This document shows, in pieces, positions 6,298-7,208 of a stretch of DNA of 7,208 nt; positions within the stretch are counted from its first letter, which is position 1; each line of letters opens with the position of its first letter. The notes under the pieces are model-generated. The model saw nothing but the letters and a program-made list of their open reading frames with translations, was not told where the DNA came from and made no database searches. The stretch is taken from positions 1 through 7,208 of the forward strand of contig JAEZCG010000118.1 of the NCBI GenBank assembly GCA_023430065.1, written 5' to 3'. The DNA comes from Pseudomonadota bacterium. Lineage in GTDB: Bacteria; Pseudomonadota; Gammaproteobacteria; Burkholderiales; SHXO01. A program made the translations under genes and the position numbers.

Positions 6298-6891
6298 ATG
6301 AAATCGCTTGCCCCCCTGCTTCGTCTCGCCGCACTGTCCGCGCTCGCCGCCTTCCTGCTCGCCGGCTGCGCCAGGGAAACCGTGCGCTACGGAGACGCGC
6401 GCGGCGTAGAGACGGTGACCAACGAGTTCGGATCGACCGATCTGCAGATGATCGCCGAGGCGATGACCCGCTCGCTGCTCGATGCCCCGGTGGTCATGGC
6501 GAGCAACCTGCCGATCGTCACCGTACAGGAGGTCCGCAACAAGACCAACGAGTACATCGACACGCGCTCGATCACCGATTCCATCCGCGCCGAGTTGCAG
6601 AAGAGCGGCAAGGTGCGCTTTGCGGTCGACGCCGCCGGCATGACCAGCCAGAAGGAGGAGATCGACCGCCAGCAGGATGACGAGTACTACGATCGCGAGC
6701 AGGTCGCCGAGAAGGGCCGGATGGTCGGGGCGCAGTACCGGCTGGAAGGCAACATCACCTCCATCGTCAAGACGGCCAAAGACGTGAAGGACGTGTACTA
6801 CAAGTTCAACCTGCAGATGTGGAACATCCGCAACGGACTGCTCGAGTGGACCGACGAGAAGGAGATCCGCAAGACCACCACCAAGGGTTAG
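6298..6891 (+). CDS. lpoB: LpoB-like outer-membrane activator of penicillin-binding protein
   Basis: A 197-residue lipoprotein resembling LpoB, which in E. coli contacts PBP1B from the outer membrane and stimulates its peptidoglycan synthesis. The start at 6298 has AGGAGA 8 bases upstream; an in-frame extension upstream is only the shadow of ycfL. The lipobox is LLAGC with Cys24 lipidated and Ala-Arg after it, predicting outer-membrane location. The folded domain, related to the TolB N-terminal fold, appears to begin about residue 40: FGSTDLQMIAEAMTRSLL, then ASNLPIVTVQEVRNKTNEYI, a helix with SIRAELQKSGKVRF, and a closing strand set (QYRLEGNITSIVK, YYKFNLQMWNI). Only about 15 residues separate Cys24 from this domain. 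E. coli LpoB, at 213 residues, has a long Pro-rich disordered linker there, which is missing here. It is the third gene of the operon. Confidence 0.85.
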   Translation: MKSLAPLLRLAALSALAAFLLAGCARETVRYGDARGVETVTNEFGSTDLQMIAEAMTRSLLDAPVVMASNLPIVTVQEVRNKTNEYIDTRSITDSIRAELQKSGKVRFAVDAAGMTSQKEEIDRQQDDEYYDREQVAEKGRMVGAQYRLEGNITSIVKTAKDVKDVYYKFNLQMWNIRNGLLEWTDEKEIRKTTTKG

Positions 6892-6902
6892 CGGCCGAGT
6901 CT

Positions 6903-6917
6903 TGCCGGCCCCCGGCA
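6903..6917 (+). terminator. Weak hairpin after lpoB
   Basis: TGCCGG-CCC-CCGGCA is a perfect 6-bp inverted repeat beginning 11 bases after the lpoB stop. The 3-base loop is tight and no T-tract follows, so it is a weak candidate for ending the operon transcript. The right arm also overlaps the first 13-bp tandem repeat. Confidence 0.28.
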
Positions 6918-6952
6918 TCGGACCCAGGCATCGGCCCCAGGCATCGGCACGG
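6914..6952. repeat. 13-bp tandem repeat, three copies
   Basis: Three head-to-tail units are seen: GGCATCGGACCCA at 6914-6926, GGCATCGGCCCCA at 6927-6939 and GGCATCGGCACGG at 6940-6952. The first 8 bases, GGCATCGG, are identical in all three, and the tail decays in the last. A slippage-prone minisatellite is the simplest reading. Confidence 0.75.
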
Positions 6953-7020
6953 CGCAAGTGGGCGCCCGTGCGTTCCGGCGAACGCGGACATCGATCGGGA
7001 ACGCCGTCGACGGCGATCCA

Positions 7021-7071
7021 CGTCGGGAAGTCACCCACATCGGGAAAAGACCCAGATCGGGAAAAGACTGA
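7021..7071. repeat. 17-bp tandem repeat, three copies
   Basis: Units are CGTCGGGAAGTCACCCA at 7021-7037, CATCGGGAAAAGACCCA at 7038-7054 and GATCGGGAAAAGACTGA at 7055-7071. The core TCGGGAA is kept in all three, and ATCGGGAAAAGAC is exact in the last two. A further related piece, GATCGGGAACGCCGTCG, lies at 6993-7009. Arrays with a 17-bp period could bind a protein or reflect slippage; the sequence does not decide. Confidence 0.8.
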
Positions 7072-7097
7072 GTGCACCCGTCTGTCGCGAGCTAATT

Positions 7098-7137
7098 GAA
7101 ATGTCCGGTTTCGTAGCACATGGAATGTCCGCTTTGG
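7098..7137. repeat. Pair of ATGTCC direct repeats, possible insertion-sequence end
   Basis: GAAATGTCCGGTTTCG at 7098-7113 and GGAATGTCCGCTTTGG at 7122-7137 are imperfect direct repeats, 24 bases apart start to start. On the minus strand they read CCGGACATTTC and GCGGACATTCC. Several short direct repeats near an end are typical of some insertion-sequence families such as IS21. No transposase is present within the window, so the identification is inference; any element would extend to the right. Confidence 0.4.
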
Positions 7138-7193
7138 TTCAGACGGGCAAACCGGCTCAGGCTACGCCCTCCCCGGTTTGCCCGCGCACTGAA
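7138..7193. repeat. Nested inverted repeat (17 bp paired)
   Basis: A perfect 12-bp inverted repeat, CGGGCAAACCGG at 7144-7155 and its complement at 7173-7184, encloses a 17-base loop. An outer 5-bp pair (TTCAG at 7138-7142, CTGAA at 7189-7193) lies beyond it, separated by a small asymmetric gap. An alternative hairpin, CCGCGCA/TGCGCGG at 7182-7200, overlaps the right side, so the two folds compete. No T-tract follows. It could be a bidirectional terminator, a repetitive extragenic element or part of a mobile-element end. Confidence 0.65.
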
Positions 7194-7208
7194 TGCGCGG
7201 CGGACCCC

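Larger units (their letters stand above)
6892..7208. other. Gene-free, repeat-rich right end
   Basis: No convincing gene is seen in these 317 bases; the short open frames are low-complexity. The region holds a small hairpin, two blocks of short tandem repeats, a 14-base perfect palindrome CGCCGTCGACGGCG at 7002-7015, a pair of ATGTCC-bearing direct repeats, and a nested inverted repeat near 7138-7193. The mix resembles a boundary between an operon and a repetitive or mobile element lying beyond the window. Confidence 0.6.

Noticed and set aside
6259..7119. 286-codon minus-strand frame opposite lpoB and the repeat region
   Set aside because: It overlaps lpoB entirely on the opposite strand, starts inside low-complexity DNA near the ATGTCC repeats and shows no recognisable motif.

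Overview
This window looks like chromosomal DNA from a high-GC Gram-negative proteobacterium, most likely gamma or beta. Three lines of evidence point that way. There is a TonB-dependent outer-membrane receptor, a run of three lipoprotein genes, and an operon matching the COG3014 - YcfL - LpoB arrangement. The LpoB/PBP1B system is best known from gammaproteobacteria. No family assignment below was checked by database search; all rest on reading the sequence.

Left part (1-3614, all minus strand). A type IVb (Flp/Tad) pilin with an unusually long acidic C-terminal tail sits at the left edge. Next come a secreted protein with two PepSY-like repeats, followed by a perfect hairpin, and a 732-residue FecA-like TonB-dependent receptor. 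The three genes share a strand, but gaps of roughly 225-300 bases and their own ribosome-binding sites suggest separate transcription units.

Middle (3615-4402). The upstream region of the receptor gene carries small hairpins but no recognised riboswitch or clear Fur box. Starting at 4006 on the plus strand is a small, very proline-rich reading frame of uncertain reality.

Right part (4403-6891, plus strand). Three closely spaced genes form an apparent operon. They encode a COG3014-type lipoprotein with TPR-like helices, a YcfL/DUF1425 lipoprotein and an LpoB-like lipoprotein. In E. coli LpoB reaches from the outer membrane to activate the peptidoglycan synthase PBP1B. The LpoB-like protein here lacks the long linker of E. 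coli LpoB, which raises the question of how it reaches its partner.

Right end (6892-7208). This stretch has no gene but is rich in structure: two different short tandem-repeat blocks, a pair of ATGTCC-containing direct repeats, and a large nested inverted repeat. The last two may mark an insertion-sequence end or another repetitive extragenic element.

I see no clearly new multi-gene system. The most distinctive items are the tailed Flp pilin, the linker-poor LpoB beside a Pro-rich ORF, and the repeat cluster at the right end.
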